Shown here: positions 1-13,209 of the stretch, one piece after another
How positions within the stretch are numbered: the stretch's first letter is position 1
How the letters are laid out: every line of letters begins with the position of its first letter
From: Spongilla lacustris
Taxonomy: Eukaryota; Porifera; Demospongiae; Spongillida; Spongillidae
DNA length: 64,000 nucleotides
Assembly (NCBI GenBank): GCA_949361645.1
Contig: OX442427.1
Span: 8,247,023 to 8,311,022 of the forward strand
Direction: 5' to 3'
The notes under the pieces: generated by a model
The model's input: the letters and a program-made list of their open reading frames with translations, nothing else
Database searches by the model: none
Told to the model about the DNA's origin: nothing
Translations under genes and position numbers: made by a program

Positions 1-119
1 ACATCTGTTTTACCCACACCCAGGTATTCACAGCATTGTATTTACCCATACCCAGGTCCTCACAATATTATCAAAACAATATTCATGCACATTTGAAATG
101 ACAAAATCGCATCATCATG

Positions 120-3100
120 TTACATCTTTGAACTGGTAAGCTTACAGTCTACAGAGACAGAATCTTCTGTCAAAACAACACCTGAGCTCTGCAGAAAGCA
201 CAAGCATTCCTCCTCGCTGTCAAACCCTAGCTCTGTCGAAATAAAGACAACTTCAAGTGATGGCCGATACCTAGAGAAGGCAAACAAAACAGATGTTAAT
301 CAAGCATCCCCAAAGGTTTGACCAACAGACAGTAACGATAATGTATTTTTAGTCTTAAAAAACTAATCTTCACAAGTTAAATGGTCTTTAATATTATGGA
401 TAGTAGTGCCCCCTTGCTGCTGATACAGCAGTGGTACGGTGCTGGTACAGGGCCGACGTTATCCCTTGTGACATCAGAAAGATGGATGATAGAGCAGGTA
501 AAGAAAAGTCCATTCCTCAAGGCAGCAAAATTGAACGTTCAGCATGTACGATGTGACTGGTTACGTGAGTCATGTGACTTGTCACATGTTTGGTCGATTA
601 AGGTGGCTTCACATCAAAGGATGATGTAATGGCTTGTGATAGAAGTGGAAATGAAGATGTGGCAACACTTACAAATGGTACCATGACAACACGATGGGAT
701 ACCACATTCCAGAGAGAGAGAGATCTCGAGAGAGCAGTAGCCAACGACAGACACCAAACTGTGGCTGGAGAGTGAGAGAAAACTGGACAAGAACAGATTG
801 GTGCAAATGCAAAGACTAGTGGCTCCCTGCAAGTAAGTGAGCCAGCTGGCCTGAAGGCCTAACAGACTGAACTGTGACAGAAGGGACCCAACCCATGATG
901 GCTGGTGTCACTTTAGAAGTTCTACACCATCATTAGGCTTCATCTTCTTGGTATCTCCTTGTAGCTTGAAGAGAGATCCAGGTCCCCAGTCCTTCAGAGA
1001 GATCCAGATCTGCAGTCCTTCAGGTAGCTCCAGTGAGGCCACACCCCTCCGGTGTATGGCCACACCCCTCAGGTGTATGGCCACACCCCTCAGGTGTACG
1101 GCTGACAACTTTATGTACACTATTATTACATGTTAGCCCCTCCCCCAACGATCACCCGCTTAGACGAACAGAAGCAAACATACGCTCGGGCTATTGTCTT
1201 TATGGCTGTCCTTCGTTCGCGCTCTACAAACAAGTTCAGAAGGGACTTCCCCATGTTTGGAGCCGTCTTATACAATTTGAAGAACTTGTGATAATCTCCT
1301 AGTGACCAAGCTAGCTGTAACTTGAGAGCGTGGTTGATGCAAGGATCAGAGCGAAGGGAAGGGGTTAGCTCGCCAAGAAGGGATGAAAGGTCTGGGAGGG
1401 GGCACAAATAGCTGCATTTTGTTTAAATGTGCACGCACGCGTACCAGCTGTGTCATTGGTGAGCATCAGATAGAACATTCTGTATGCTAGAAACTCCGCT
1501 TGCTGTCCCACGATGCCTTCTGAATAGAGTGCTTTCAGCTGTGTCTGGCACTGGTTGAATTCATCACGATCACCCTGTCAAAAGATACACCATAAAGGTA
1601 TGTACCCACCCATGACACCATAAAGGTGTGTACCCAACCATGTACAAGATACAGAATATGCACACTCACACACACACATGCATGCATGCACTCACACACA
1701 TGCACTCACACACACATGCACTCACACACACATGCACACACATTTTCAAGCGCCATTCTTGCATGTGTTTCATAAACTTCAACTGTGAGTCCATTCCTTA
1801 TGCCTTGAACCTGCAGCAAGTTTATAGGTCACCACATACACACACACATACATATGTACACACATACACACACAACACACATACACACACACAACACACA
1901 TACACACACAACACACATACACACACAACACACATACACACACAACACACATACACACATATACACACAACACACATCACACACACAACACACACCACAC
2001 ATACACCTCCTCCTACACATACACCTCCTCCTACACACATACACCTCCTCCTACCGTCAGGTCTTGCCTGATTGACTTCAGCTGCTCGCATACATACTTG
2101 TAATCTTTAATATTAGCCCCTTTCTTCAATACATGGGCCAGAGATAGCTTCAAGACACGCTCCGGGCGGACACTACTTGGGTCAGGAGCCTGCAGAGAGA
2201 GAGAGAAGAAGCAGTTACCAGAGGGGTGTGCAAGGGGAGTGGATGGGTGGGGTGTGCAAGGGGAGTGGTAGGGTGGAGTGTGCAAGGTGAGTGGATGGGT
2301 GGAGTGTGCAAGGGGAGTGGTTGGGTGAATATGCAGATATGTTTTGGCATTGTGGTGTTGGTGTGATGTGTTTAAAGTGCTGGTGTGCTGTGTGTGATAG
2401 CTTTGAAGTGCACATTTATATAACACCCACAGAAGTCAGACGAAGATACTGTTTCTCCAAAGCCTCAGATGTCCCTTCTGTGGTGAACAGAAGCAAGTCC
2501 CCTTCTGTGCCATTGCTGACAATCTGGTTGAATGGAGGTAAGTGTGTTCACCACCCTGACAATGGTAAAATGACTCACAGTTGATTTGATTAGTTGGTCT
2601 ATTGAGAGTTTAGGTTTGAATTTCTTGTCACCAGCACTGAACCTCTGAGCACGAAGGTTGATCTTCTGCTGGTCATCCTCCATTGCTGTAAACTGGAGAC
2701 CTGGCGCTGAGCTCATGAAGAACCTACAGAACCCAACAGAACAAGTACTTAAGGAATACCCAACAGAACAAGTACTTAAGGAATACCCAACAGAACAAGT
2801 ACTTAAGGAATACCCAACAGAACAAGTACCTAACAACAGGACAAACTGTACTTGAGGAATACCCAACAGAACTCCTCTTGTAGCCATTCAAAAAATAATT
2901 ATATATATATATACTATCATGATAGAACAGTTAATACTATAGCAAAGAACCACTCTATCGTGGTAGTGTGAATGCAGTGTTAGACCCTCACTAACCCTCT
3001 CTTCATGAGAGGACCAAAACGTGTTATTCTTTCCCTTCCTCACTAGCCCTCTCTCCTTGACCAACGTACCTGTTGTTCTTTCCCTTCCTCTTCTTGTGTT

Positions 3101-3697
3101 TCTTAAACCCTTGCTTTCCTCCCATCATTACCATTCCTTCGGTACCGTCCTCCTCCCCCTCCCCTTCCTCCTCATCCACCTCCTCAAGGCCAGGACGCTG
3201 CTGTAGGCCTAACATTTTGGGCTCCTCTGATGGTGAAGGTGTGTCCCAGCGCGACTTCTCACCCCTCGAGCTAAAGTTACCATCACTGCCCGTGGGACCA
3301 CATGTATATACAGCGTTGACACCAAGCTGCTGGGACTGACCTTGGAAGCGGGTAGTTGTTCCAATTGATCTGCCACTGTTTGCCCTCTGCAAAGATGGTG
3401 TTCAGCTCTACTCTGAGGAACTGTTCGACCTTGTCTCTATCCTCCGCTGTGGTGCACGCCCCAAATGCTCGGTGAATGTAAGATCTGCAGAGGATTCACC
3501 AAGGAACAGTTAATGCAACATAGCAAACATAACATTGGAACGCAAAATAGATTGGAAAAGGCAAATCTAACTATGCACACACTTCACACACACACACACC
3601 ACACACACACACCACACACACACCACACACACACACAGGTACACACACACACACACATACACATGCACACACACACAGGTACACACACACACACACA

Positions 3698-3793
<96 letters not shown>

Positions 3794-6700
3794 TCGCCTT
3801 ACTTGAGAGCTGGGGGCCAATAGTCAGGATCAACCCCAGCACTTCTGTGGCAAAGATGATGTAATAAACATACCAGTAGATCCACCATGCCAAACACACT
3901 CACAGCTTCTCCTCTCCCCCTGCTTGGCCATCTTCCTGATGCACATTGGATTTCTGACCAGGCTGCTTCCCACCAGTCTTCAAACTGGGTGTGGCTACAG
4001 TGGCTGGCTTGTTATGGTTTGCCAGAACACGGGAGAAGGCAGCTTTGGGCGAAGCTGCCTGGGCAGGGCCTGGGGAAGAGACATTTGACCCCATCTACAC
4101 ATCTACAGCAGCACACAGGCACTCACTCCCACTCTCAACATCTACAGCAGCACACAGGCACTCACTCCCACTCTCAACATCTACAGCAGCACACATGCAC
4201 TCACTCCCACTCTCAACATCTACAGCAGCACACATGCACTCACTCCCACTCTCAACATCTACAGCAGCACACAGGCACTCACTCCCACTCTACACATCTA
4301 CAGCAGCACACAGGCACTCACTCCCACTCTTCCCATCTACAGCAGCACACATGCACTCACTCCCACTCTCAACATCTACAGCAGCACACATGCACTCACT
4401 CCCACTCTCAACATCTACAGCAGCACACAGGCACTCACTCCCACTCTTCACATCTACAGCAGCACACATGCACTCACTCCCACTCTACACATCTACAGCA
4501 GCACACAGGCACTCACTCCCACTCTTCACATCTACAGCAGCACACATGCACTCACTCCCACTCTACACATCTACAGCAGCACACATGCACTCACTCCCAC
4601 TCTCAACATCTACAGCAGCACACATGCACTCACTCCCACTCTACACATCTACAGCAGCACACATGCACTCACTCCCACTCTCAACATCTACAGCAGCACA
4701 CAGGCACTCACTCCCACTCTCAACATCTACAGCAGCACACAGGCACTCACTCCCACTCTTCACATCTACAGCAGCACACATGCACTCACTCCCACTCTAC
4801 ACATCTACAGCAGCACACATGCACTCACTCCCACTCTCAACATCTACAGCAGCACACAGGCACTCACTCCCACTCTCAACATCTACAGCAGCACACAGGC
4901 ACTCACTCCCACTCTTCACATCTACAGCAGCACACATGCACTCACTCCCACTCTACACATCTACAGCAGCACACAGGCACTCACTCCCACTCTTCACATC
5001 TACAGCAGCACACATGCACTCACTCCCACTCTACACATCTACAGCAGCACACATGCACTCACTCCCACTCTACACATCTACAGCAGCACACATGCACTCA
5101 CTCCCACTCTCAACATCTACAGCAGCACACAGGCACTCACTCCCACTCTCAACATCTACAGCAGCACACATGCACTCACTCCCACTCTTCACATCTACAG
5201 CAGCACACAGGCACTCACTCCCACTCTTCACATCTACAGCAGCACACATGCACTCACTCCCACTCTCAACATCTACAGCAGCACACATGCACTCACTCCC
5301 ACTCTTCACATCTACAGCAGCACACAGGCACTCACTCCCACTCTTCACATCTACAGCAGCACACATGCACTCACTCCCACTCTTCACATCTACAGCAGCA
5401 CACATGCACTCACTCCCACTCTACACATCTACAGCAGCACACATGCACTCACTCCCACTCTCAACATCTACAGCAGCACACAGGCACTCACTCCCACTCT
5501 CAACATCTACAGCAGCACACATGCACTCACTCCCACTCTTCACATCTACAGCAGCACACAGGCACTCACTCCCACTCTTCACATCTACAGCAGCACACAT
5601 GCACTCACTCCCACTCTACACATCTACAGCAGCACACAGGCACTCACTCCCACTCTACACATCTACAGCAGCACACATGCACTCACTCCCACTCTCAACA
5701 TCTACAGCAGCACACAGGCACTCACTCCCACTCTTCACATCTACAGCAGCACACATGCACTCACTCCCACTCTACACATCTACAGCAGCACACATGCACT
5801 CACTCCCACTCTCAACATCTACAGCAGCACACAGGCACTCACTCCCACTCTCAACATCTACAGCAGCACACATGCACTCACTCCCACTCTACACATCTAC
5901 AGCAGCACACATGCACTCACTCCCACTCTCAACATCTACAGCAGCACACAGGCACTCACTCCCACTCTCAACATCTACAGCAGCACACATGCACTCACTC
6001 CCACTCTACACATCTACAGCAGCACACATGCACTCACTCCCACTCTACACATCTACAGCAGCACACATGCACTCACTCCCACTCTACACATCTACAGCAG
6101 CACACATGCACTCACTCCCACTCTCAACATCTACAGCAGCACACAGGCACTCACTCCCACTCTACACATCTACAGCAGCACACAGGCACTCACTCCCACT
6201 CTTCACATCTACAGCAGCACACAGGCACTCACTCCCACTCTCAACATCTACAGCAGCACACATGCACTCACTCCCACTCTACACATCTACAGCAGCACAC
6301 AGGCACTCACTCCCACTCTCAACATCTACAGCAGCACACAGGCACTCACTCCCACTCTTCACATCTACAGCAGCACACATGCACTCACTCCCACTCTACA
6401 CATCTACAGCAGCACACATGCACTCACTCCCACTCTTCACATCTACAGCAGCACACATGCACTCACTCCCACTCTCAACATCTACAGCAGCACACATGCA
6501 CTCACTCCCACTCTCAACATCTACAGCAGCACACAGGCACTCACTCCCACTCTACACATCTACAGCAGCACACAGGCACTCACTCCCACTCTACACATCT
6601 ACAGCAGCACACAGGCACTCACTCCCACTCTACACATCTACAGCAGCACACATGCACTCACTCCCACTCTACACATCTACAGCAGCACACATGCACTCAC

Positions 6701-9700
6701 TCCCACTCTACACATCTACAGCAGCACACATGCACTCACTCCCACTCTACACATCTACAGCAGCACACATGCACTCACTCCCACTCTACACATCTACAGC
6801 AGCACACATGCACTCACTCCCACTCTCAACATCTACAGCAGCACACAGGCACTCACTCCCACTCTCAACATCTCCAGCAGCACACAGGCACTCACTCCCA
6901 CTCTCAACATCTCCAGCAGCACACAGGCACTCACTCCCACTCTACACATCTACAGCAGCACACATGCACTCACTCCCACTCTACACATCTACAGCAGCAC
7001 ACAGGCACTCACTCCCACTCTACACATCTACAGCAGCACACAGGCACTCACTCCCACTCTACACATCTACAGCAGCACACATGCACTCACTCCCACTCTA
7101 CACATCTACAGCAGCACACATGCACTCACTCCCACTCTACACATCTACAGCAGCACACAGGCACTCACTCCCACTCTCAACATCTACAGCAGCACACATG
7201 CACTCACTCCCACTCTACACATCTACAGCAGCACACAGGCACTCACTCCCACTCTACACATCTACAGCAGCACACAGGCACTCACTCCCACTCTCAACAT
7301 CTACAGCAGCACACATGCACTCACTCCCACTCTCAACATCTACAGCAGCACACAGGCACTCACTCCCACTCTTCACATCTACAGCAGCACACATGCACTC
7401 ACTCCCACTCTACACATCTACAGCAGCACACATGCACTCACTCCCACTCTCAACATCTACAGCAGCACACAGGCACTCACTCCCACTCTTCACATCTACA
7501 GCAGCACACATGCACTCACTCCCACTCTACACATCTACAGCAGCACACATGCACTCACTCCCACTCTTCACATCTACAGCAGCACACAGGCACTCACTCC
7601 CACTCTACACATCTACAGCAGCACACAGGCACTCACTCCCACTCTTCACATCTACAGCAGCACACAGGCACTCACTCCCACTCTCAACATCTACAGCAGC
7701 ACACATGCACTCACTCCCACTCTCAACATCTACAGCAGCACACAGGCACTCACTCCCACTCTACACATCTACAGCAGCACACATGCACTCACTCCCACTC
7801 TACACATCTACAGCAGCACACAGGCACTCACTCCCACTCTACACATCTACAGCAGCACACAGGCACTCACTCCCACTCTTCACATCTACAGCAGCACACA
7901 GGCACTCACTCCCACTCTACACATCTACAGCAGCACACATGCACTCACTCCCACTCTCAACATCTACAGCAGCACACATGCACTCACTCCCACTCTCAAC
8001 ATCTACAGCAGCACACAGGCACTCACTCCCACTCTCAACATCTACAGCAGCACACAGGCACTCACTCCCACTCTACACATCTACAGCAGCACACATGCAC
8101 TCACTCCCACTCTCAACATCTACAGCAGCACACATGCACTCACTCCCACTCTCAACATCTACAGCAGCACACATGCACTCACTCCCACTCTCAACATCTA
8201 CAGCAGCACACATGCACTCACTCCCACTCTACACATCTACAGCAGCACACAGGCACTCACTCCCACTCTCAACATCTACAGCAGCACACATGCACTCACT
8301 CCCACTCTCAACATCTACAGCAGCACACAGGCACTCACTCCCACTCTACACATCTACAGCAGCACACATGCACTCACTCCCACTCTACACATCTACAGCA
8401 GCACACAGGCACTCACTCCCACTCTTCACATCTACAGCAGCACACAGGCACTCACTCCCACTCTTTGGTGCATCCCATCGGCTCTTCTTCTTCCCCTTAT
8501 CCATTTCCTCGGGCTGTTTAACTGGGGGCGTGGGCAGTAGACTACGCTTGTTACCCTTCAAGTTCCAATTGGTGCTCGCCGAGTTGTACGCAGGGGTGGA
8601 GGCTGCTGGAGGCTCCTGCAGGGCAGGCTGACCTTGTTCGTCTGGCTCTGCCTGCGGGACTGGTTGTGCCTGTTGATAGCCCCATTGGTAGTAGTACTGT
8701 TGTGGGTACACCTCCTGCTGCTGAGCCTGTTGCTGCACCACACCCTGTGCCATCTCCTGCTGCTCTGGTGCTTGTGCTATCTGCTCCTCCTGGCGGCTAC
8801 CCTGTTGTGCCACTGAAGCCGGCTGTTGCACCTCAGATTGACCCTGGTACTGTTGCCCTTGGTAACCATACCCAGCCTGCTGCCCCTGCTGCCATCCCTC
8901 CTGCCAGCTTTGTTGCCCCCCTTGTTGTCCTGTCTGTTGCCATCCCTCCTTCCCCCCTTGTTGTCCTGTCTGTTGCCATCCCTCCTTCCCCCCTTGCTGT
9001 CCTGTCTGTTGCCATCCCTCCTTCCCCCCTTGTTGTCCTGTCTGTTGCCATCCCTCCTTCCCCCCTTGCTGTCCTGTCTGTTGCCATCCCTCCTTCCCCC
9101 CTTGCTGTCCTGTCTGTTGCCATCCCTCCTTCCCCCCTTGCTGTCCTGTCTGTTGCCATCCCTCCTTCCCCCCTTGTTGTCCTGTCTGTTGCCATCCCTC
9201 CTTCCCCCCTTGTTGTCCTGTCTGTTGCCATCCCTCCTTCCCCCCTTGCTGTCCTGTCTGTTGCCATTCTCCCTGCCAACCCTGCTGTAGCTGCTGTCCC
9301 ACTTGCTGTTGCTGCAATTGCCAGTTACCCCACATATGCCCTGCAGGGTACTGCCATGGCGACCACATTGTCCACTGAGTGTACCAATGAGCAGGTTGGA
9401 CAGACTGGGTCCAAGGCTGTGGGTCTGTCTGTTGTCCTTGCTGGGCCCAAGGCTGTGGGTCTGTCTGTTGTCCCTGCTGGGCCCAAGGCTGAGGGTCTGT
9501 CTGTTGTCCCTGCTGGGCCCAAGGCTGTGGGTCTGTCTGTTGTCCCTGCTGGGTCCACTGGGCGCTCTGAGCTGGTACAGGTTCCCACTGGGGCCAGGAT
9601 GGCTGTGCACTGTTCACCTGAGCTGCGCTGGCCTCTACCATGGAAGGTGGCTGGGTAGCACACGCGTCTTCGGGCTGCTGTTTGGGTTCAGACAGTCCTG

Positions 9701-10026
9701 AAGCTGTAGCAGTGGTATTAGTACCGCGAGAAGCTGTCGAGTCATCAACAACGGGTGCTTGGGGGTCTTGTGATACCGGAGCAGCTGGCTCTGATGGTTG
9801 CTGTGCTTGAGACTGTTGCCATTGCTGATAGTGATAGTACTCCTGCTGTTGATAGCCGGCTTGCTGCGGTGGGTAACAATTATACTTTCCTGGGTACTGG
9901 GTTTGACCATATTGCTGTTGTTGGCTACTTTGCTGGTAAGGGTAGCTGTACCTGAAATGGTTTTTACATTTTTTAAAAACTGGAAACGCAATATTTTTGT
10001 CCGACTTACTCGTTCGGTTGGTACAT
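120..10026 (-). CDS. LENG8: LENG8-like SAC3/GANP-domain protein, 13 exons
   Basis: Complete model: exons 10010-10026, 8456-9951, 3904-4069, 3803-3844, 3341-3484, 3070-3285, 2579-2723, 2431-2523, 2055-2189, 1742-1810, 1445-1574, 1184-1391 and 120-270; all phases agree, giving about 1003 aa. The C-terminal part follows vertebrate LENG8 closely, including [26 protein letters not shown] and a final Asp-Cys-(K/R)-Leu segment before the stop at 120-122. This is the SAC3/GANP (TPR-like plus winged-helix) fold of mRNA-processing and export factors; nuclear RNA binding is known for the family and inferred here. The N-terminal half (exon 2) is Q/G/W/P-rich with two in-frame 12-aa repeats, then a KKSRWDAP stretch. 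The first exon is only 17 nt. Intron 2 (4070-8455) is almost entirely a 39-bp minisatellite. The start is 187 bp head-to-head from COX6B. Confidence 0.93.
271..1183. other. Last intron of LENG8; no gene seen
   Basis: A 913-bp intron between the last two LENG8 exons. It holds three tandem 21-bp copies of a CCACACCCCTCAGGTGTATGG-like unit at about 1036-1099 and a short GA-rich tract near 711-735. No conserved coding segment was recognised on either strand. Confidence 0.7.
1655..2054. repeat. CA-rich repeats and GTAGGAGG repeat in LENG8 introns
   Basis: CA/ACACAT arrays occupy the introns on both sides of the 1742-1810 exon. Next to the donor at 2055/2054 a 20-bp unit beginning GTAGGAGGAGGTGTATGTGT (gene strand) occurs three times, so the donor hexamer itself is repeated. 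Confidence 0.8.
2218..2335. repeat. 28-bp minisatellite in LENG8 intron
   Basis: Four units of a GTGCAAGGGGAGTGG-containing sequence lie in the intron just upstream (gene sense) of the 2055-2189 exon. Confidence 0.75.
2728..2875. repeat. 27-bp minisatellite abutting a LENG8 splice acceptor
   Basis: Four to five units of AAGGAATACCCAACAGAACA plus a short tail. The array begins within 5 bp of the acceptor at 2724-2726. Confidence 0.85.
3575..3792. repeat. (CA)n microsatellite in LENG8 intron
   Basis: Long CA dinucleotide run with some ACACAC-CACAC and AGGTACAC interruptions; it ends about 10 bp from the donor of exon 3803-3844. Confidence 0.95.
4087..8465. repeat. 39-bp minisatellite, about 112 copies, filling LENG8 intron 2
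   Basis: Units are nearly identical and differ mainly at two places: CAGG versus CATG, and TCA/TAC/TTC near the unit end. On the gene's strand each unit carries AGTGGGAGTGAGTGCC, the same sequence as the real exon 2 donor (GGGA|GTGAGT at 8456/8455), and a CTGCTGTAG acceptor-like stretch. The last 10 nt of exon 2 are themselves part of the unit. The long Thr/Ser/His-rich frames on the plus strand are by-products of a 39-bp period (divisible by 3). On the sense strand the TAC variant makes a stop, so the array cannot be read through as coding. Confidence 0.95.
8900..9275 (-). repeat. Coding 36-bp repeat in LENG8 exon 2
   Basis: About ten tandem 36-bp units stay in frame in exon 2 and encode a 12-residue motif of the form [12 protein letters not shown]. 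Synonymous differences between units (TTG/CTG in the plus strand) show it is not a single recent duplication. It adds to a prion-like, low-complexity N-terminus. Confidence 0.9.
9400..9565 (-). repeat. Second coding 36-bp repeat in LENG8 exon 2
   Basis: Four to five 36-bp units encode [16 protein letters not shown] 12-mers. The sequence differs from the 8900-9275 repeat but has the same period and the same Q/W/G bias, and it stays in frame. Confidence 0.85.
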
Positions 10027-10212
10027 GTTCGTTCGCCCAACGTTCCAGCTCTAATTTAACAAACGGCACATTTAGAAGTAATACCATTTAATAACCAGTG
10101 CTATGGGCCTTTGGAATCACGTGATTTGAATTCAAGCGTGAACTGTGTAATAGGGTCAGTACTCAGATTTTTGTTGTTATTGGTATGTGTGGTGAGTTCG
10201 TTCGTTTGACAG
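10027..10212. promoter_or_regulatory. LENG8/COX6B bidirectional intergenic region
   Basis: Only 186 bp separate the two divergent start codons, so both 5' ends and promoters must lie here or inside the 5' UTRs. No TATA box is obvious. Inferred from gene layout. Confidence 0.5.
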
Positions 10213-10516
10213 ATGGCAGAAGATCAGCTACAGATAAAGGTGGAAACGGCACCTTTTGACCCCAGGTTTCCGAATACAAACCAGACTAAGAATTGTTGGC
10301 AGAACTACGTAGATTTCCACAAATGCCAGAAAGCTAAAGGAGAGGACTATGAGCCTTGTACCTATTTCAAGAAAGTTTATAAAAGCCTGTGTCCCACAGC
10401 CTGGGTAAGCCGTTGGGATTCTGTTTACGACTTATTGTTATTAAGTTTCGCCATTATAATAGGTGCAGAACTGGGACAGCCAGTTGGAAGCCGGAAATTT
10501 CGCTGGGAAGATTTAG
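10213..10516 (+). CDS. COX6B1: Cytochrome c oxidase subunit 6B
   Basis: Two exons, 10213-10404 and 10463-10516, joined in phase 0, giving 81 aa. The sequence has the family's twin-CX9C pattern: [15 protein letters not shown] followed by a C...C pair ending SLCPTAW, and the C-terminus [17 protein letters not shown] ends in the conserved AGKI/PGKI. Length and intron position fit the COX6B1 family. The protein is a small intermembrane-space subunit of respiratory complex IV; the disulphide-bonded helix hairpin is known for the family. It is divergent to LENG8 and converges on the DUF268 gene 95 bp downstream. There is no cleavable presequence, as expected for Mia40 import substrates. Confidence 0.96.
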
Positions 10517-10610
10517 ACGCACACTCCACGTAGAAGTATCATAGCAACATGTGTATTGCACATATATACTGTGTGCTGGTGTGTAAATAGCTTTGTTTCT
10601 CTCAACACTT

Positions 10611-11849
10611 TCAGCCATCTTTGGTTAGAACAAACACGGGCTCATATGCAACTGTGTACGGCGATTCCATGGTAACCAGCTCCTCTTTCCATCCAATGAC
10701 GTCTAGTTGCTTCCAGCCTTTCAGCAGTAGTGGTAGACGCGCCTTACCATAACGTCGATGCAAGTTCCACACAACAAGGTCAGGTCCTGAGGAAGGGGAA
10801 GGGGAGGAGGAGACCTGTGCTGTGGGGCAGAGAACACAGCTCACCTATGGGAACAGTCAGAAATAGAATGCCAGATGGCTTGAGAACTTGTGCAACAATC
10901 CTCATAGCCTGGACATCTGCATTGGGGTTGATAGGGTCTCCATAACGACCTAAGCCATCATGGTCAAAGCTGATAGTGGAAATAAGTTCTTCAGAGGAGG
11001 GGGAGGGCAAGGGGGTCCTAACCTTGACAGTGAAAGCGCTACATCAAACTGCTCCTTCAATGGAAAATCCTTTGCTAATATGCAAGTGATGGCAGGATGA
11101 TCATATGTGAGATGATTATACTGGGTACAGGAGGGAGGGGGATCTTTCTCAGCTTTATATGTTGTGGCAAGTGGCTGCATGCCTACCTCAACCACTGTTA
11201 CAGTATGTGCTCCCATCGCCAGCGCTGAAAAGATAAGTGCGTTGTGAACTGATTAATAACCACATGAATTTACCTAAGCTTTCGTACCACGGTGAAGTTG
11301 ATCCGAACACTACCTGGAGATCAGAGTCACGTGACTAATATAGCAAGGAAGCTCACACACTATATTCTTTTTCTTCATGCTGTAGCGATCCAATGCGTGG
11401 ATTAGCCATAGGTCTGTAAGCTGTGACATCCACATGCCGTGGGTGATAGAAGAAGGAGCGTTAGGTGGGGAATTTCGAAGGGCATCGCGAACAAGGGACT
11501 CAGCTTGGGTTATGCGTGTCTCAATGTCGCCTCGCGAGAACTTATAGTGAGTACCTAGTGACACACACGTTTGGGATTGGACAGTACGCTCTTGCTTTAC
11601 CCTCCCGCTCCTAACTACCTTTTCCTTTGTTCGAGTCGTCTACGTAGTACAACTTCAATGGAATCTTGCCGTTTTGTGTGAAGTTGAGGAGCAATTCGAC
11701 CGGAGGCTCCCTGGGCGGTGCTTGTACGACCAAGAAGGGCAGCTGACGACAGAACAAAGAGCGCCTCTGCGTGACTCACCATCGCTTAGCACTTGTATTC
11801 CGCACAACCAAGACGTCACTACTGATATCAGTATCCAAGCATACTCCAT
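10611..11849 (-). CDS. DUF268 family protein with N-terminal hydrophobic segment
   Basis: Seven exons: 11793(or 11780)-11849, 11619-11742, 11361-11554, 11274-11313, 11023-11224, 10845-10969 and 10611-10786. Conserved parts are VVFGSTSPWYESLALAMGA, a Rossmann-like VTVVE strand, FDVALSLSSFDHDGLGRYGD, and PLLLKGWKQLDVIGW near the end. These match the DUF268 family, a methyltransferase-like fold of unknown function. The N-terminus MEYAWILISVVTSWLCG looks like a signal peptide or anchor, so a secretory or membrane location is inferred. The exon 1/2 junction is uncertain: the strong GTGAGT donor at 11779 is in the wrong phase for exon 2, whereas a weak GTGCTA donor at 11792 fits. Confidence 0.75.
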
Positions 11850-11999
11850 CGCTATTAAAATTAACATTATATAATAGCACAACGTAACGAGAACAAAATT
11901 AAATTGCACCACAACATATCGGTTACATGTACACAGACGCAAAATATCAAACTCAAACACAATGACGGGGCAGGTAGAACGATCAGTAATGATTACAGT

Positions 12000-13120
12000 T
12001 TACAACGCGAACAGCTCATCTGAAACCGCATCGGCTTTCTGCTGCATCCTAGGGCGTGGCCTCGATGCTAGTGCGGGTGTTGCCTCGTCCCCCTTGAGGG
12101 CTCGTTGGGCCAAAAACTGGTCAAACTCTGCCCAAAGACAAGGACATATTAAACGGATTCCAGTTTTGTATCCCACGTTTATGTACCTGCACTAGTAACT
12201 GACTCTGCAGGAGCAGTTGTGCTGCCAGCAGGGGGTACAGGTCCCTACACATAGGGGACAACTACACCTTAACGTCATTTAATAACAACCTCACTTACCA
12301 CTGGAGTGTCCTTCAGCCATTGCTGGAGGTTCTCGAATCTACCATTGAAAGGAAAACCTTGTTGACTTGTCTTGGTGGGACGGGGGCCCCTCAACTCACG
12401 TCTGTTCTGCCTGTACAGGTGGTTTGTTACCGCGCATGGCATCCGTAAGAGAAGCATCCTGTTGCACCAGGTTGTCAGCATATGTGGATCCACTGCAGCA
12501 ATGAATGCTAGTGAAGGCATATACACACACATATGTACACACAGACAGACAAATACATACACACAAGTATATACACATATGTACACACAGACAAATACAC
12601 ACACATATGTACACACAAATACATACACATGTACACACACAAATATATACACATATGTACACACACACACACACACACATATGTACACACACAAATACAT
12701 ACACATATGTACACACATATACACATAGACAATTATATAACATCTACCCATACACATACCTTGCTAAACTATATGCAGTTCTGCTCTGAGCAAACATGTC
12801 GAATTCATCTAATTCTACATTCCGTGGAGCTGGCTGGTTAGATATGCCTGTAACGGTAGCACCATAACACCCAAAGAGCATGCCCCACTTTTGAAGCACA
12901 CACCTAAGGCTGCTAACTGTGACACGATGTCACCACCAGCAGGGGCAGTGGTGGTGGTAGAGGGTGTTGTTAGATCAAAGCCAAGATCAATCAGCTGTCC
13001 TACTGCTTCCCCACCAGACCCAGTGGTGGTGGTGGTGGTGGTGGCAGTGGTGGTGTACATTGGTGGGGGCTCATCTAGCGAAGGGTATGTAATACCAGTA
13101 GGACCCTAAGTGCAACAAGT

Positions 13121-13209
<89 letters not shown>

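Noticed and set aside
1779..2091. Val/Cys-rich or His/Thr-rich peptides in CA repeats
   Set aside because: Dinucleotide repeat translation; the same applies at 3567-3820, 12275-12757 and 28203-28445 (outside the real exon parts).
4087..8465. CRISPR-like array
   Set aside because: Head-to-tail repeats without unique spacers, in a eukaryotic intron with no cas genes.
3887..8631. Two plus-strand open frames of about 1545 aa rich in His/Ser/Thr
   Set aside because: They are frames of the 39-bp array, which lies antisense in a LENG8 intron; a 39-bp period keeps any stop-free frame open. No conserved domain and no intron signals.
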